Source: Variovorax paradoxus (GTDB lineage Bacteria > Pseudomonadota > Gammaproteobacteria > Burkholderiales > Burkholderiaceae_C). Taken from it: a stretch of DNA of 64,000 bases. The notes under the pieces were generated by a model. That model did not search any database, had not been told where the DNA came from, and saw nothing but the letters and a program-made list of their open reading frames with translations. The stretch's first letter is position 1. Every line of letters starts with the position of its first letter. The translations under genes and the position numbers were made by a program. Location of the stretch: NCBI RefSeq assembly GCF_018614955.1, contig NZ_JAGGNV010000018.1, positions 95,113-159,112 of the forward strand, written 5' to 3'. Positions 9,309-17,461 of the stretch are shown here, in pieces.

Positions 9309-9530
9309 ATGTTGGGAATTGAATGGTTACGGCCCGCGGCCTTCCTGGGCTCGATCCTCTACGCGGTCATCGGCGTGCTGATGTTCTGGATCACCTTCCT
9401 GCTCATCGACAAGTTCACGCCCTATGACCTGTGGCAGGAGATCGTCGAGAAGCAGAACGTGGCGCTCGGCTTGGTGGTGGCCGCGATGAGCCTCGGCATC
9501 TGCGTCATCGTCGCAGCCGCCATCCATTGA
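9309..9530 (+). CDS. DUF350 small membrane protein
   Basis: The product has 73 residues with two hydrophobic helices (about 12-35 and 48-72) joined by 'DKFTPYDLWQEIVEKQN'. This is the one-repeat form of DUF350, the family of E. coli YjfL. It begins 22 bases after the DUF4178 gene with a strong ribosome-binding site (CCGGAGG). The molecular function is unknown; the family is regularly encoded beside polyamine or glutathionylspermidine-type enzymes and membrane-stress proteins, which fits this block. Confidence 0.85.
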   Translation: MLGIEWLRPAAFLGSILYAVIGVLMFWITFLLIDKFTPYDLWQEIVEKQNVALGLVVAAMSLGICVIVAAAIH

Positions 9531-9535
9531 GCCCC

Positions 9536-9612
9536 CCGGCTTGCCACTTCGTGTGCTTGGCCACCCCCCGCGGGGGAGGCTCGGCCGCCTTGGGGCGGCC
9601 CGGCGGCGGCCG
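9536..9612. repeat. GC-rich intergenic repeat with two hairpins
   Basis: The segment between the DUF350 and spermidine-synthase-like genes holds two palindromes, one built on CCCCCGCGGGGG and one on GGCCGCCTTGGGGCGGCC. The surrounding words (GCCACTTCGTGTGCTTGGCC) look like an interspersed repeat I have seen in comamonad genomes, although that memory is not verified here. It probably forms a strong mRNA structure inside the operon. Confidence 0.5.
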
Positions 9613-9627
9613 ATGAGCGAGGCACCC

Positions 9628-11169
9628 ATGTCCGCGCGCCCCGCTGCGGGGAGTGGACCGCAGCCCGTCGAGATCGCGCTGCTCGCCAGCGTGTTCGTGG
9701 TCGCGGCCTGCGGGCTGGTCTACGAGCTGAGTGCGGCGGCGCTGAGCTCCTACCTGCTCGGCGACTCGGTGCTGCAGTTCAGCACCATCATCGGCACCTA
9801 CCTGTTCGCGATGGGCGTGGGCTCCTGGCTCTCGCGCTACTTCGAACGCCAGCTGCCGGCGCATTTCCTGCGCATCGAGCTGATGGTGGCGCTGGTCGGC
9901 GGCGCGCTGCCTGCGCTGCTCTTCATCGCCAATGCCTACGTTCCGGGCGCGTTCCGCCTGCTGCTCTACGGGCTGGTGCTGGTGGTCGGCACGCTGGTCG
10001 GGCTCGAGATTCCGCTCGTGATGCGCATCCTGCGACGCAACGTGGTGCTCAAGGACCTGGTCTCGCAGGTCCTGACCTTCGACTACCTCGGCGCGCTCGC
10101 GGTGTCGGTCGCCTTCCCGCTGCTGCTGGTGCCGCAACTCGGCATGATCCGCACCGGCCTGCTCTTCGGGCTCATGAACGCGGCGGTGGCGTTGTGGGCG
10201 CTCTGGCTGTTTCGCCACGAGTTGCGCCGCGTCGGCGCGCATGCGCTGGCCTGCGTGCTGGCGCTCGGCGCGCTGGCCGGCGCCTTCGTGTTCGCCGAGC
10301 ACATCACGACGCTGGCCGAGGACAAGTTCTATCAGGACCGCATCGTGTTCAGCGCAAGCTCGCCCTACCAGCGCATCGTGGTCACGCGCGGCAGCGCCGG
10401 GCATCGCCTGTTCCTCAACGGCAACCTGCAGTTCGCGGAGCGCGACGAGTACCGCTATCACGAGGCGCTGGTGCATCCCGTGATGGCCGCGCACGGCGCG
10501 CCGAAGAAGGTCGCCGTGCTTGGCGGCGGCGACGGCATGGCGGTGCGCGAGATCCTCAAGTACCCGTCGGTGGAAAGCGTCACGCTGGTCGAGCTCGATC
10601 CCAACATGACGCGGCTCTTCAGCGAGCACGAGACCCTGGCCGCATTGAACGGCGACGCGCTGAAGTCGCCGAAGGTCCGCATCGTCAACTCCGACGCCTT
10701 CCAGTGGCTGCAGCAGGCCGGCGAGATCTTCGACGTCATCGTGGTCGATTTCCCCGACCCGACCAACTTCGCGATCGGCAAGCTCTACACCAATTCCTTT
10801 TATGCGCTGCTCGACAAGCGCTTGTCCGCCAGCGGTTATGCCGTGATCCAGACCACCTCGCCGCTGGTGGCGCGCAAGAGCTTCTGGACCGTGGCCGCCA
10901 CCGTCGAATCGGTGGGCCTGCTCGCGACGCCCTATCACGCCCACGTGCCGAGCTTCGGCGAGTGGGGCTACGTCATCGCGAGCCGGCGGCCCTACCGGCT
11001 GCCCGATGCCCTGCCCGACGGACTGCGCTTTCTCGCGCTGTCCGCGGTGCCGCAACTGTTCGAGTTCCCGCGCGACATGGCGCGCGTGCCGGCCGAAGTG
11101 AACCGGCTGTCGAACCAGACGCTGGTCACGACCTACGAGCAGGAATGGGGCAAGGTCACGGGCCACTAG
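9628..11169 (+). CDS. Membrane-anchored spermidine-synthase-like protein
   Basis: From ATG 9628 the product has 513 residues. The N-terminal half (to about 210) is a bundle of about seven hydrophobic helices starting 'IALLASVFVVAACGLVYELS'. The C-terminal half is a polyamine aminopropyltransferase domain: 'VAVLGGGDGMAVREILKYP' is the decarboxy-SAM site, followed by 'VTLVELDPNMT' and the catalytic-region 'VIVVDFPDPTNF'. Such membrane-fused SpeE-like proteins are widespread but poorly characterised; transfer of aminopropyl to a polyamine at the membrane is the natural inference. ATG 9628 has GAGG five bases upstream; ATG 9613 is an in-frame alternative. The matching SAM decarboxylase gene lies at 20849-21241. 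Confidence 0.85.
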   Translation: MSARPAAGSGPQPVEIALLASVFVVAACGLVYELSAAALSSYLLGDSVLQFSTIIGTYLFAMGVGSWLSRYFERQLPAHFLRIELMVALVGGALPALLFIANAYVPGAFRLLLYGLVLVVGTLVGLEIPLVMRILRRNVVLKDLVSQVLTFDYLGALAVSVAFPLLLVPQLGMIRTGLLFGLMNAAVALWALWLFRHELRRVGAHALACVLALGALAGAFVFAEHITTLAEDKFYQDRIVFSASSPYQRIVVTRGSAGHRLFLNGNLQFAERDEYRYHEALVHPVMAAHGAPKKVAVLGGGDGMAVREILKYPSVESVTLVELDPNMTRLFSEHETLAALNGDALKSPKVRIVNSDAFQWLQQAGEIFDVIVVDFPDPTNFAIGKLYTNSFYALLDKRLSASGYAVIQTTSPLVARKSFWTVAATVESVGLLATPYHAHVPSFGEWGYVIASRRPYRLPDALPDGLRFLALSAVPQLFEFPRDMARVPAEVNRLSNQTLVTTYEQEWGKVTGH

Positions 11170-12741
11170 ATGAAACGCCGTGAATTCCTCGGCGCTGCGG
11201 CAGCGGGTGCTGCCGCCGTTGCGGGCTGCGAGGCGCCGCACCGCATCGAAGGCGGCTTCACCGGCATCGATGTCGAGCGCGGTCACGCGTTGCGCGATGG
11301 CGCCTGGGGCGCCGGCGCGCCAGCCGGCGTGCGCCGTACGCGCGTCGTCATTGCAGGCGGCGGCGTGGCTGGCCTCGCCGCCGCACGCGCATTGCGGCTC
11401 GCCGGCATCGAGGACTTCGTGCTGCTCGAGCTCGAGGACACGGCCGGCGGCAACAGCCGCGGCGGCCAGGTCGGCGGTATCGCCTGCCCGCTCGGCGCGC
11501 ACTACCTGCCGGTGCCGGGCGACGAGGCGCGCGAAGTGCAGGACCTGCTCGAAGAACTGGGCCTGCGCCGGCGCGTGGCGGGCCGCTGGGAATACGAGGA
11601 GCGGCACCTGTGCCACAGCCCGCAGGAACGCCTGTTCTTCCAGGGCGCGTGGCAGGACGGCCTGTTGCCCGTGCAGGGCGTGGGCGAGGCCACGCTGGCG
11701 CAGTACCGCCGCTTCGCGCAGCGCGTGGAGACTTTGCGGCACACGGTGCGCTTTTCGATTCCCGTGCTGCGGGCGCAGCCTGCACCGCCCTTGCTGGCGC
11801 TGGACGCCGTGCCCTTCGGCGTCTGGCTCGACCGCGAAGGCTTTACCGACCCGCAGCTGCGCTGGTACCTCGACTACAGCTGCCGCGACGACTACGGTGC
11901 CGGCATCGCCCAGGTCTCGGCCTGGGCCGGCATCCACTACTTCGCCAGCCGCCATGGTTTCCATGCGCCGGGCGAGGACGGCGCCGAGCGCGATGCGGTG
12001 CTGACCTGGCCCGAGGGCAACGGCTGGCTCGCGCGCCGGCTCGCTGACCCGCTCCGCGATCGCTTGAAGACGGGCCACGCCGTCGTGCGCATCGCGGACA
12101 CCCGTTCAGGGGTCGAGGTCGATGCCTTCGATGTCGCCGCCCGGTCGCGCGTGCGCTGGCAGGCCGAGCGCTGCATCGTCGCGCTGCCGGTGTTCATCGC
12201 CGCGCGCGTGGTCGAGAACCCGCCCGAGCTGCTGCGCCATGCGGCCGCGCACCTGGGCTACGCGCCGTGGCTGGTCGCCAACGTGCATCTGCGCGGCCCG
12301 CTGGCCGACCGGCCCGGCGCGGCGCCGAGCTGGGACAACGTGATCTACGGCACGCGCGGGCTCGGCTATGTCGACGCGCGCCACCAGGCGCTGGACCCGA
12401 CGCCGGGCGCCACCGTGTTGAGCTGGTATCGCCCGCTCGGCCCCAGCGCCTATGACGGGCCGGACGGCCGCCGCCGGCTGCTCGATCGTCCATGGACGGC
12501 CTGGCGCGACGACTTGCTGGCCGAACTCTCGCTGCCCCACGCAGACCTCGCCGAGCTCGCCACCCGCATCGAGATCACGCGCTACGGCCACGCGATGGTG
12601 ATACCGGCGCCCGGCCTGCTCACCCAGCTCGGCGCGCGAGAGCGCGTCGTCGCCGGCCGGCTGGCCTTCGCGCACAGCGACTGGTCGGGCTATTCGATCT
12701 TCGAAGAAGCGTTCACGCGCGGACATCTTGCAGCGGCGTGA
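11170..12741 (+). CDS. Tat-exported FAD-dependent amine-oxidase-like oxidoreductase
   Basis: The product has 523 residues. The N-terminus is a twin-arginine signal (MKRREFLGAAAAGA) leading to 'VAGC', so the protein may become a Tat-exported lipoprotein. A dinucleotide-binding loop follows near residue 60 ('VVIAGGGVAGLAAARAL'), then 'GGNSRGG' and flavin amine-oxidase-like C-terminal elements ('GRLAFAHSDWSGYSIFEEAF'). The start codon directly follows the stop codon of the spermidine-synthase-like gene, so the two are tightly coupled. By context it could oxidise a polyamine made or modified by its neighbour; the substrate is not shown by sequence. Confidence 0.82.
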   Translation: MKRREFLGAAAAGAAAVAGCEAPHRIEGGFTGIDVERGHALRDGAWGAGAPAGVRRTRVVIAGGGVAGLAAARALRLAGIEDFVLLELEDTAGGNSRGGQVGGIACPLGAHYLPVPGDEAREVQDLLEELGLRRRVAGRWEYEERHLCHSPQERLFFQGAWQDGLLPVQGVGEATLAQYRRFAQRVETLRHTVRFSIPVLRAQPAPPLLALDAVPFGVWLDREGFTDPQLRWYLDYSCRDDYGAGIAQVSAWAGIHYFASRHGFHAPGEDGAERDAVLTWPEGNGWLARRLADPLRDRLKTGHAVVRIADTRSGVEVDAFDVAARSRVRWQAERCIVALPVFIAARVVENPPELLRHAAAHLGYAPWLVANVHLRGPLADRPGAAPSWDNVIYGTRGLGYVDARHQALDPTPGATVLSWYRPLGPSAYDGPDGRRRLLDRPWTAWRDDLLAELSLPHADLAELATRIEITRYGHAMVIPAPGLLTQLGARERVVAGRLAFAHSDWSGYSIFEEAFTRGHLAAA

Positions 12742-12774
12742 AGCCACCGTCAGGCTTCGCCGGCGGCGGATCCT

Positions 12775-12804
12775 TTGACGTGGTTTTGCAGAATGGCGCA
12801 AAAT
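12775..12804 (+). promoter_or_regulatory. Candidate promoter of the ParD/zeta pair
   Basis: TTGACG at 12775-12780 and CAAAAT at 12799-12804 are separated by 18 bases. The -10 element lies inside the palindrome at 12794-12810, an arrangement that would let a bound antitoxin block RNA polymerase. Confidence 0.5.
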
Positions 12805-12810
12805 GCGCCA
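12794..12810. promoter_or_regulatory. Palindromic operator upstream of antitoxin gene
   Basis: TGGCGCA-AAA-TGCGCCA is a perfect 7-bp-arm inverted repeat 14 bases before the antitoxin start. Ribbon-helix-helix antitoxins typically bind such sites to autoregulate their operon. Confidence 0.6.
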
Positions 12811-12824
12811 ATCAGGAGAAAACC

Positions 12825-13193
12825 ATGTCCACGGCAACCCCCTTTGCTTCGGTCAAGCTTCCGGCCGCGCTGGTCGACAAGGCGCGCGACGCGGCGCAAC
12901 CCATGCGCCGTTCGGTGGCCAGCCAGATCGAATACTGGGCCACCCTGGGCCGCGCGCTGGAGCAGGCGGGCCTGTCCACGCAGGATAGCCAAGCGCTGAT
13001 TGCGCGCGAGGAATCGGCGGCCAATGCCGTCGAGGTCAACGTGCAACCCGCCCTCTCGCCCGAACTCGACGCCTTGCACGGCCACGTGCTGGCATTGGCG
13101 CAGTCCGGCGCGTTGGCTGAGCGCGCCAAGGTGGCGGTGGCCGAGAACCGCGCCAAGGCAGCGCCCCGTGCGCGTGGCCGCAACGCGGCCTGA
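12825..13193 (+). CDS. ParD-like antitoxin of a type II toxin-antitoxin pair
   Basis: The product has 122 residues. The N-terminal half has a ribbon-helix-helix-like pattern ('FASVKLPAALVDKARDAAQP', then 'RRSVASQIEYWATLGRALEQ'), typical of the ParD-like TA-system family. The C-terminal half is Ala/Arg-rich and ends in a basic tail, likely the toxin-binding region. ATG at 12825 follows the ribosome-binding site AGGAG. The stop codon TGA overlaps the ATG of the zeta-like toxin by one base, so toxin translation depends on antitoxin translation. A palindrome overlapping the -10 box suggests autoregulation. Confidence 0.8.
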   Translation: MSTATPFASVKLPAALVDKARDAAQPMRRSVASQIEYWATLGRALEQAGLSTQDSQALIAREESAANAVEVNVQPALSPELDALHGHVLALAQSGALAERAKVAVAENRAKAAPRARGRNAA

Positions 13194-13792
13194 TGCCGGT
13201 TCTCCACCTGATCGCCGGCCCCAACGGCGCAGGCAAGTCGACGCTCTATCGTTACCTGATCCAGCCGCGCTATCCGCAGCTGCCCTTCATCAACGCCGAT
13301 CTGTACGAGCGCGAGCAGCTCGGCCATGTCCGCCATGCGGTCCGGCGCTCCGAAGCCGCCCGGGCCTGGGCCGATGCGCAACGCGAGGTCCATCTGCGCG
13401 CCGGGCAGTCCTTCGTCAGCGAAACCGTTTTTTCGCATCCTTCCAAACTGCAGCTTATCGCCGATGCGCGTGCGCTCGGCTTCGAGGTGGTGCTGTACAT
13501 CGTGTGCCTCGACGAGCCGCGCCGGTTGCTGGAACGCGTGCAGCAGCGCGTTCACGAAGGCGGCCACAGCGTGCCCGCGAACAAGATCCTGGCGCGCTAT
13601 CCGCGCACGCTCGAGAACCTGCGGCAGGCGGTGCGCGAGGTGCAGCTCGCGATGCTGTTCGATGCGACGGACACCGACGCCGGCGGGCCGCACCTCGTAG
13701 CGTCGGTCGTTGCGAGCCAGCTCCAGCCGCACGGGCCCTGGCTGCCTGCCTGGGCGCACAGGGTGCTGAGCCCGCTGGGCGATACGGCTTAG
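13193..13792 (+). CDS. Zeta-like toxin (P-loop kinase)
   Basis: The product has 199 residues. Near the N-terminus a Walker A loop 'IAGPNGAGKSTLYRYLI' is followed by 'FINADLYEREQLG', the zeta-toxin-type Asp in the substrate site, and 'GQSFVSETVFSHPSK', matching the conserved 'ETTLS..S' segment of the family. The basic 'RVQQRVHEGGHSVPANKI' is the family's second arginine region. Zeta toxins phosphorylate UDP-N-acetylglucosamine and block wall synthesis; some relatives use other substrates. The partner here is ParD-like rather than epsilon. The 3' end overlaps the end of pepP by four bases (convergent). Confidence 0.82.
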   Translation: MPVLHLIAGPNGAGKSTLYRYLIQPRYPQLPFINADLYEREQLGHVRHAVRRSEAARAWADAQREVHLRAGQSFVSETVFSHPSKLQLIADARALGFEVVLYIVCLDEPRRLLERVQQRVHEGGHSVPANKILARYPRTLENLRQAVREVQLAMLFDATDTDAGGPHLVASVVASQLQPHGPWLPAWAHRVLSPLGDTA

Positions 13793-15174
13793 GGCCGCAT
13801 CAGCGCCTCGATCTCGTCGGCCTTGACCGGCACGCCGCGCGAGATCAGCTCGCAGCCGCTCTCGGTGACGATCGCGTCGTCCTCGATGCGGATGCCGATG
13901 TTGTGGAACTGCTCCGGCACGCCTTCGCCCGGGCGCACGTAGATGCCCGGCTCGATGGTCAGCACCATGCCCGGCTTCAGGATACGGCTGGGCCGGTTCT
14001 GGATGACTTCGTTTGACAGCGGATCCTTGCGTTCGCTCACCTCGCCCACCTGGGTCGGCTCGACGTAGCTGCCGCAGTCGTGCACGTCCATGCCCAGCCA
14101 GTGGCCGGTACGGTGCATGTAGAACGGGAAGTACGCGCGCTGCTCGATCACGTCGTCGACGCTGCCCACCTTGTTGGCGTCGAGCAGGCCCAGGTCCAGC
14201 ATGCCCTGCGCCAGCACCTTCACCGTGGCGTCGTGCGGATCGTTGAAGCGCTGTCCGGCCCGGGTGACCGCGACCGCCGCATCCTGGCTCGCCAGCACGA
14301 GGTCGTACAACGCGCGCTGCGGGCCGGTGAACTTGCCGTTGGCCGGAAAAGTCCGCGTGATATCGCTGGCGTAGCCGTCGAGTTCGCAGCCGGCGTCGAT
14401 CAGCACCAGCTCGCCGTCGCGCACCGGCGCCACGTCGGCGCGGTAGTGCAGCACGCAGGCGTTGGCGCCGGCGGCCACGATCGAGCTGTAGGCCGGGTAT
14501 TGGGAGCCGCCGAGCCGGAATTCGTGCAGCAACTCGGCGTCGAGGTGGTACTCGCGCACGTCCTTGCCCTCGCGCAGCATGCGCGCCGACAGCTGCATGG
14601 CGCGGATGTGGGCCCGGGCGCTGATCTGCGCCGCGCGGCGCATGGTGTCCTGCTCCTGCGCATCCTTGACGAGCCGCATCTCGTCGAGCGGCCCGCACAG
14701 GTCGCGCTGCTCTTCGGGGCACAGCGCTCCGTAGCGCACCCGGGCGCGCACCGCCGACAGCCAGCCGTCGATGCGCGATTCCAGCCCCTTGTGCGTCGCG
14801 AAGGGGTACCAGACGGTCGACCTGTTCTCCAATAGCCGGGGCAGACGGGTGTCGAGTTCGTCGATCGGGAAGGCCTCGTCGACGCCCAGTGCGGCCGGCG
14901 CTGCCTCCGGCCCCAGCCGGTAGCCGTCCCAGATTTCCCGCTCCAGGTCCTTGGGCGCGCAGAACAACGTGGCACGACCTTCGCTTGTGAGTACCAGCCA
15001 GGCGTTCGGCTCGGTGAAGCCCGTCAGGTAATAGAAGTAGCTGTCGTGGCGGTACAGGAAGTCGCTGTCCCGATTGCGTTGCCGCTCGGGAGCAGTGGGA
15101 ATGATGGCGATTCCATCTGCACCCAAGTAAGTAGAAAGACGTACACGGCGAGCGGCTTGATGATTTGCGGTCAT
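13789..15174 (-). CDS. pepP: Xaa-Pro aminopeptidase (aminopeptidase P)
   Basis: The product has 461 residues, typical for AMPP, which removes N-terminal residues preceding proline using two Mn(II) ions. The N-terminal creatinase-N-like domain is followed by the pita-bread catalytic domain. Metal ligands are visible: Asp twice in 'LIDAGCELDGYASDITRTFP', His in 'MHRTGHWLGMDVHD', Glu in 'LTIEPGIYV' and Glu in 'NIGIRIEDD'. The frame is open upstream to 15327, but the conserved N-terminus starts at the ATG at 15174 (MTANHQAARR). The gene is divergent from the lipoprotein gene at 15313 and converges on the zeta toxin gene. Confidence 0.93.
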   Translation of the reverse strand: MTANHQAARRVRLSTYLGADGIAIIPTAPERQRNRDSDFLYRHDSYFYYLTGFTEPNAWLVLTSEGRATLFCAPKDLEREIWDGYRLGPEAAPAALGVDEAFPIDELDTRLPRLLENRSTVWYPFATHKGLESRIDGWLSAVRARVRYGALCPEEQRDLCGPLDEMRLVKDAQEQDTMRRAAQISARAHIRAMQLSARMLREGKDVREYHLDAELLHEFRLGGSQYPAYSSIVAAGANACVLHYRADVAPVRDGELVLIDAGCELDGYASDITRTFPANGKFTGPQRALYDLVLASQDAAVAVTRAGQRFNDPHDATVKVLAQGMLDLGLLDANKVGSVDDVIEQRAYFPFYMHRTGHWLGMDVHDCGSYVEPTQVGEVSERKDPLSNEVIQNRPSRILKPGMVLTIEPGIYVRPGEGVPEQFHNIGIRIEDDAIVTESGCELISRGVPVKADEIEALMRP

Positions 15175-15190
15175 AACGTCACTATGCAAT

Positions 15191-15312
15191 ACCTTTGTAA
15201 CTCCACTAGGGGAGAGTGGAAAAACACCAGGAAAAGATTTGCAAGAAGGGTTGCCCGGTAGGACGCCTCCCACGTACAAACGCACATCTTTGTCAAATTG
15301 GAGGTGTTTTTG
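15191..15312 (+). other. Candidate structured 5' leader, copy 1
   Basis: This 122-base leader of the first lipoprotein gene is clearly related to 17462-17579 before the second. Shared features are ACCTT.GTAAC at the 5' end, a hairpin (CCACT 15203-15207 with AGTGG 15215-15219), the word AGGAAAAGA, a second hairpin GCAA-N6-TTGC (15241-15254), and the ribosome-binding site GGAGG. Both hairpins are kept in the other copy although their bases differ. This suggests a conserved RNA element such as a riboswitch, thermosensor or protein-binding leader. I do not recognise a known riboswitch class. Confidence 0.5.
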
Positions 15313-17289
15313 TTGAAATTTATGCATAAAAGCGCGCTTCTCCTGGTTGTTGCCGCGGCGGGCGCGTTATCAGCTTGTGGAGGTGGAGGTGGAGGCGGCG
15401 GCGGTGGCTTCGCTGGCCTCGCTGCCGTGAGCGATCCGGGTACGGGCACGACGCCCGCCAGCACGCCGATTCCGAATGACGTGCTCGACAGCGCCGGCAA
15501 TCCGTCGGCCGATGCCTACAGGTCGACCGCTGCCCAGTTCGCGAAAGATGCGGGCATTGCTTACCGCTACGGCAACGCGCCGGCGGTGAACAACTCCGGC
15601 GTCCCGACCCTGGCAAACCGCGCGGACCAGACGATGAGCTTCCACGCCGGCACTTGGCAGGTCGGTGGCCCCGTCCTCGCGGAAGCCGGCTTGTATTCGA
15701 CCAACCAGGCGCACGTCGGCTTCGTCGCCGACAACCCGGCTGCGCGCGTTGGCGTGGGCGATCTGCAGATCTCCGCGATCGATCACAACACATTCTCGCA
15801 GGCGCCGCAGCTGCCCTGGCAGGAAGCGGCAGCCTGGGACGGCAGCGCCGGACGCGACAACTACAACATCAGCACCTACAAAGCCGCAGGGCAGGTGACC
15901 GGCGAACCGGTGGCGGTGGCGCGTTGCGGCGGCCGCGTGGGCTTCTGCGCGACTTCCCTGGTGGCTTTCCAGAACGGCCTGATCGCCACCGCTGGCACCA
16001 ACACCGCCAACAACAGGGCGTCGGTCAAGCTGCCCGCCAACAAGGTGCCGACCGGCATGGCCATGACCAACACCAGCGAATACGCGCTGGTGACGGTGTG
16101 GGACACGACGGCGCTGAAGGGCCAGGTGGCGGTGATCTCGCTGGCGGGTCTGTGCAACAACTGCGATCCCTCCAACCCCAATGGCGGAAACGCGACGGGC
16201 ATTCGCGATACGAAGTACAGCGCCTGGTACGACTGGTGGCATGAGTGGATGGGCGTGTATCCCGGCCTGCCGAACATGGGCAACATCGCCTTCATGAAGG
16301 TGCTGGGCTACATCGACCTGCCGGGCATGAACGCGCCGACGGAAATCGCGGTCACCACCGGCTTCGATCAATTCCAGACTTCCTTGCCGGAGAAAAATGG
16401 CGAGTTCATGGGCCAGACCTACTCGCCCCTGACGGATGCGGGCAAGCGGGCGAGCTTCAGCGGCTCCGGCTCCAATGCCAACCGGTACGCCAAGGCGGGT
16501 GTGGCGGTGGTCGTCTCCAAGTCGGAGAAGAAGGCCGCCTTCATCGACCTGAAGCCGTTGTTCAGCTACGTCAACAGCGTGTACTTCGGCACCGGTCCGA
16601 CGGAGTTCACCAACCTGGGTCAGGCCGACAACCAGTGGCCGTACACCTTCGCCAACAAGCCGCAGCAGACGCCGACGGTGATCTCGACGGTGGCGCTGGA
16701 TGACCGGCCTACGGCGGTCAGGACGACCCTGTTCGGCAGCGTGCACCGCGCCTGGATCGCGACCGAAGCGGGCTCGCTGCGCATCTACGGCCTGGGCAAC
16801 GTGCCCTCCGGCACCACGGCGGGGGATGTCGTCGAGAAGAGCCGTGTCGCGATCGGCAAGAACCCGACCTCGCTGGCGATCTCGAAGATCGATCCGGACG
16901 ACACCAGCTTCGAACCGCTGAATCGCCAGGTGCTGGTGGCTTCGCGCGGCGATCGCAAGATCCAGTGGGTGCGCTTTGCAGCCGACGGCAACAGCGGCAG
17001 CGTGGTTCGCACCTTGCAGGACTCGCGTATCGTCGACCCCGTTGCGGTTGAAGATGCCGATAACTTCTCGAACGTCGGCCACGTGCTGACAATCGCGGAT
17101 TACAGCGGCAAAAAGGTATCCAACTATCGCTACGGTCCGGTGTTCTTCTCCGATCGTGGTGGCTCTTGGACTTGCCAGCCGCCGGGCGGGTGCCCCGTGC
17201 AGGCAACCGGCGATGTCAAGATGGAGTTCGGGGGCAGCTACGCCATGGAAGGCAAGCCCTTCCAGCTCAAGACCGCCAACGTGCCTTGA
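15313..17289 (+). CDS. Hypothetical oligoglycine lipoprotein, tandem paralogue 1
   Basis: From TTG 15313 the product has 658 residues. The signal peptide ends in the lipobox 'LSAC', directly followed by ten glycines and 'FAGLA', so it should be a lipidated envelope protein on a Gly tether. The rest is a large domain rich in Trp, Asn and Gly with propeller-like repeats ('VAVISLAGLCNNC', 'GTGPTEFTNLGQADNQ', 'QVLVASRGDRKIQWVRFA'). I recognise no enzyme motif. The TTG start is chosen because GGAGG lies eight bases upstream and because the paralogue starts with TTG at the equivalent place (then AAA and the shared KSALLL). An upstream duplicated leader may regulate it. Confidence 0.78.
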   Translation: MKFMHKSALLLVVAAAGALSACGGGGGGGGGGFAGLAAVSDPGTGTTPASTPIPNDVLDSAGNPSADAYRSTAAQFAKDAGIAYRYGNAPAVNNSGVPTLANRADQTMSFHAGTWQVGGPVLAEAGLYSTNQAHVGFVADNPAARVGVGDLQISAIDHNTFSQAPQLPWQEAAAWDGSAGRDNYNISTYKAAGQVTGEPVAVARCGGRVGFCATSLVAFQNGLIATAGTNTANNRASVKLPANKVPTGMAMTNTSEYALVTVWDTTALKGQVAVISLAGLCNNCDPSNPNGGNATGIRDTKYSAWYDWWHEWMGVYPGLPNMGNIAFMKVLGYIDLPGMNAPTEIAVTTGFDQFQTSLPEKNGEFMGQTYSPLTDAGKRASFSGSGSNANRYAKAGVAVVVSKSEKKAAFIDLKPLFSYVNSVYFGTGPTEFTNLGQADNQWPYTFANKPQQTPTVISTVALDDRPTAVRTTLFGSVHRAWIATEAGSLRIYGLGNVPSGTTAGDVVEKSRVAIGKNPTSLAISKIDPDDTSFEPLNRQVLVASRGDRKIQWVRFAADGNSGSVVRTLQDSRIVDPVAVEDADNFSNVGHVLTIADYSGKKVSNYRYGPVFFSDRGGSWTCQPPGGCPVQATGDVKMEFGGSYAMEGKPFQLKTANVP

Positions 17290-17318
17290 TCGGCTGCGAA
17301 CTGCAATCAAGTTGAACT

Positions 17319-17348
17319 GCGGCCCGCTCATGCGGGCCGCTTTTTTTT
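17319..17348 (+). terminator. Intrinsic terminator between the tandem lipoprotein genes
   Basis: A perfect 9-bp stem (GCGGCCCGC / GCGGGCCGC) with the loop TCAT is followed by eight T. Each tandem gene therefore has its own transcript end. Confidence 0.9.
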
Positions 17349-17461
17349 GCGCCTCGCTGGGCGAAATCAACACTCCCCTCTCTTGCCCGTGTCCATATGA
17401 CAGTAAGAAGTAAGACAACAGTCCAGTGTTCGAATTTGCGTTGAAGTCGTCACCAAGCACA

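Noticed and set aside
15191..15312. Known c-di-GMP riboswitch as an explanation for the duplicated leader
   Set aside because: The AGGAAAAGA and GCAA/TTGC words are only vaguely similar; the characteristic conserved core and second stem of that class are not found.
15370..17460. Long minus-strand frames opposite both tandem lipoproteins
   Set aside because: They occur in both paralogues only because the sense genes are similar. The composition (Arg, His, Val, Gly) is typical of antisense reading of GC-rich genes.
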